Shown here in pieces: positions 3,957 through 5,395 of a stretch of DNA of 5,395 bases. Made by a program: the position numbers and the translations under genes. Position 1 is the stretch's first letter. Every line of letters begins with the position of its first letter. The notes under the pieces are model-generated. The model saw nothing but the letters and a program-made list of their open reading frames with translations, did not search any database and was not told the origin of the DNA. Source of the stretch: Candidatus Fraserbacteria bacterium RBG_16_55_9 (GTDB lineage: Bacteria > Bipolaricaulota > Bipolaricaulia > RBG-16-55-9). The stretch is taken from contig MFGX01000045.1 in assembly GCA_001778455.1 (NCBI GenBank), forward strand, positions 11,666 to 17,060. The letters run 5' to 3'.

Positions 3957-5395
3957 ATGCCTGTGTTTCGACGAAGTATCGGTTTGGGATTATTCCTGCT
4001 GGCGCTGCTCGCTGTAACCACCGTCGCTCAACTCACTCCACCCTACGAATGGAAAGTGATGGAGACGGAGCACTTTCGGATCATCTTCCACCCCGAGGTA
4101 GAAGGGTTGGCTCGGGAGGCGGCGGTAGAAGCGGAAGACGCATATCAATCCTGGGGCAAAGAGCTCCAGACCACTCCTCCCTCGAAGACCAATGTTGTGG
4201 TGATCGATTTCACGGATGACTTCAATGGCTTTGCGGATACCTCTCGACTTATCAGCTGGTGGTACGCCACCCAAGTTCAATTTGACACGGTCCTCGGCGG
4301 GCGAGGACCTTCTCAAATCGGGAGTCTGGCCCATCACGAATACTGGCACATTGTCGATATTGATAAAGTGAGTGGACCCTCTGCGCTGCTACGCGGGATC
4401 TTCGGACGCATCATTCTGCCCGGTGACATCAAGCCACAGTTCAACGTGGAGGGCTCAGCGACCTACGCGGAATATATGAAGTACGGATACTCCAGAGCTA
4501 GCTGGGCTCTCTCGGGTATGTACCTACGCCAGATGGCATTAGATAATCAGTTCCCCTCGCTGGACAGAGCAGCCACCAGCTATATCAACACGGGTTGGCC
4601 CTCACTGGGCACGATGTGGTACCTGCTCGGTTCCTGGTTCATGCGCTATATCGAGGCGGAACACGGACGAGGCGTGATGGCCAAGCTTGATGAAATCAAC
4701 GCCCAGAACTGGCTTGCCACACTCTCGGATCTTCTTGCTGATCTGATCGCCGATCGCTATGGAATCTCCATTTACGTCGGTCCCGACTTTGGTCAGATCA
4801 TGAGTGAGGCCACCGGAGTGCCCACCCAAGAACTCTATGAGGGTTTTCAGCAATGGCTCAAGAAACAAGCCCAAGACCATCTGACGCGAGTCGAATCCGA
4901 TGGCATGACGTCCACGTCCAATCTCACATCATTCGGTTACTGGACGTTACAGCCCAAGTGGTCACCCGATGGGAAGTGGGTCGCCTATGAGCACCTGAGC
5001 CCTTTCCGCTTGGATGGGATACGGATTATTAAGCCCGATGGTTCGGAAGATCATGCCCTGCCTCCCGCCACGTTCGTCTTCGAAGGAGCCTTCGGTTGGT
5101 CACCGGACGGGCAGAAGTTGATCTACTCCGGCTACGATCAGTATGGTCCATACTTCAACTTCAACGATCTCTATCTCTACGATCTCGCAACGCAAAGAAC
5201 AGACCGACTGACGCATGGGGCGCGGGTGTACAATCCTGTCTTCACTCCCGATGGACAAAGCATTCTGTTCGCTCAGCAAGGTCACGGGGAAGAGAGCCCG
5301 AAACTGGTAAAGATGAATCTGGCTACAGGTTCAAGCCAGACCATTAAAGAGTTTCCCATTGGGACAATACTGGACTTCTTCGCCCTCTCTCCAGA
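3957..5395 (+). CDS. Exported gluzincin zinc peptidase with TolB/PD40-type beta-propeller repeats (3' end outside window)
   Basis: The visible part is 479 codons. The N-terminus is a Sec-type signal peptide: FRR, a leucine-rich core (9-20) and probable cleavage after TVA (22-24). It is followed by an extracytoplasmic peptidase-MA-like domain. H127-E-Y-W-H131 is an intact HExxH zinc motif, and E165 in VEGSATY is the expected third ligand of a gluzincin. A helical region to about 312 completes the peptidase. From about 332 come propeller blades typical of TolB and PD40 proteins: WSPDG (335-339), WSPDG (381-385), TPDG (430-433) and the start of another (LSP 477-479), spaced 46 to 48 residues apart. 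No cysteine occurs in the visible part, and there is no lipobox. More blades are expected off the window. From family knowledge such proteins are periplasmic or surface enzymes; the substrate is unknown. Architecture is confident, activity inferred from the ligands. Confidence 0.9.
   Translation, partial: MPVFRRSIGLGLFLLALLAVTTVAQLTPPYEWKVMETEHFRIIFHPEVEGLAREAAVEAEDAYQSWGKELQTTPPSKTNVVVIDFTDDFNGFADTSRLISWWYATQVQFDTVLGGRGPSQIGSLAHHEYWHIVDIDKVSGPSALLRGIFGRIILPGDIKPQFNVEGSATYAEYMKYGYSRASWALSGMYLRQMALDNQFPSLDRAATSYINTGWPSLGTMWYLLGSWFMRYIEAEHGRGVMAKLDEINAQNWLATLSDLLADLIADRYGISIYVGPDFGQIMSEATGVPTQELYEGFQQWLKKQAQDHLTRVESDGMTSTSNLTSFGYWTLQPKWSPDGKWVAYEHLSPFRLDGIRIIKPDGSEDHALPPATFVFEGAFGWSPDGQKLIYSGYDQYGPYFNFNDLYLYDLATQRTDRLTHGARVYNPVFTPDGQSILFAQQGHGEESPKLVKMNLATGSSQTIKEFPIGTILDFFALSP

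Noticed and set aside
3957..4040. Possible Tat signal on the peptidase (FRR near the N-terminus)
   Set aside because: The arginine pair lacks the S-RR-x-F-L-K context, and the core is strongly leucine-rich, so a Sec signal is the better reading.
3990..4880. Minus-strand frames of 119 and 92 codons
   Set aside because: They are antisense to the exported peptidase gene, whose frame is continuous and carries HExxH and SPDG motifs.

Overview
The window looks like an ordinary chromosomal stretch of a mid-GC bacterium (roughly mid-50s % GC by eye). I cannot name the organism or phylum: no rRNA or tRNA is present, and none of the proteins is diagnostic. It shows strong Shine-Dalgarno sites, sigma70-like promoters and proteins with Tat and Sec signals. 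It holds four intact genes of clear family, one small overlapping antitoxin-like gene, and two large genes cut by the window edges.

Layout. Minus strand, 1-575: the N-terminal 191 codons of a thiamine-diphosphate-dependent E1 alpha subunit (pyruvate/acetoin dehydrogenase type). It carries a textbook twin-arginine signal peptide, which is unusual for this normally cytosolic family. Minus strand, 763-1458: a Crp/Fnr-family regulator with an FNR-like N-terminal C-x2-C-x5-C cluster, lying directly upstream of and co-oriented with the E1 alpha gene. The two upstream regions share a short sequence element. Minus strand, 1607-2402: a compact, overlapping toxin-antitoxin-type cassette transcribed in the order DUF433 antitoxin, DUF5615 PIN-like toxin, Phd/YefM-type antitoxin. 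Plus strand, 2534-3856: rarA (mgsA), a AAA+ replication-fork maintenance ATPase, divergent from the cassette and apparently read from an almost leaderless mRNA. Plus strand, 3957-5395: the start of an exported gluzincin zinc peptidase (HExxH plus a downstream Glu) followed by TolB/PD40-type beta-propeller repeats, cut by the window end.

How the parts may work together. The most striking possibility is an exported 2-oxoacid or acetoin dehydrogenase E1 under the control of a redox- or oxygen-sensing Fnr-like protein. Gene order, strand, the shared upstream element and the Tat signal are seen in the sequence; the regulatory link and the extracytoplasmic function are inference. The TA cassette has its own strong promoter and looks self-contained. 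rarA and the peptidase each have their own promoter-like sequences and share no evident function. Intergenic stretches are all under 200 bases. I see no CRISPR array, insertion sequence, tRNA, riboswitch or clear intrinsic terminator.
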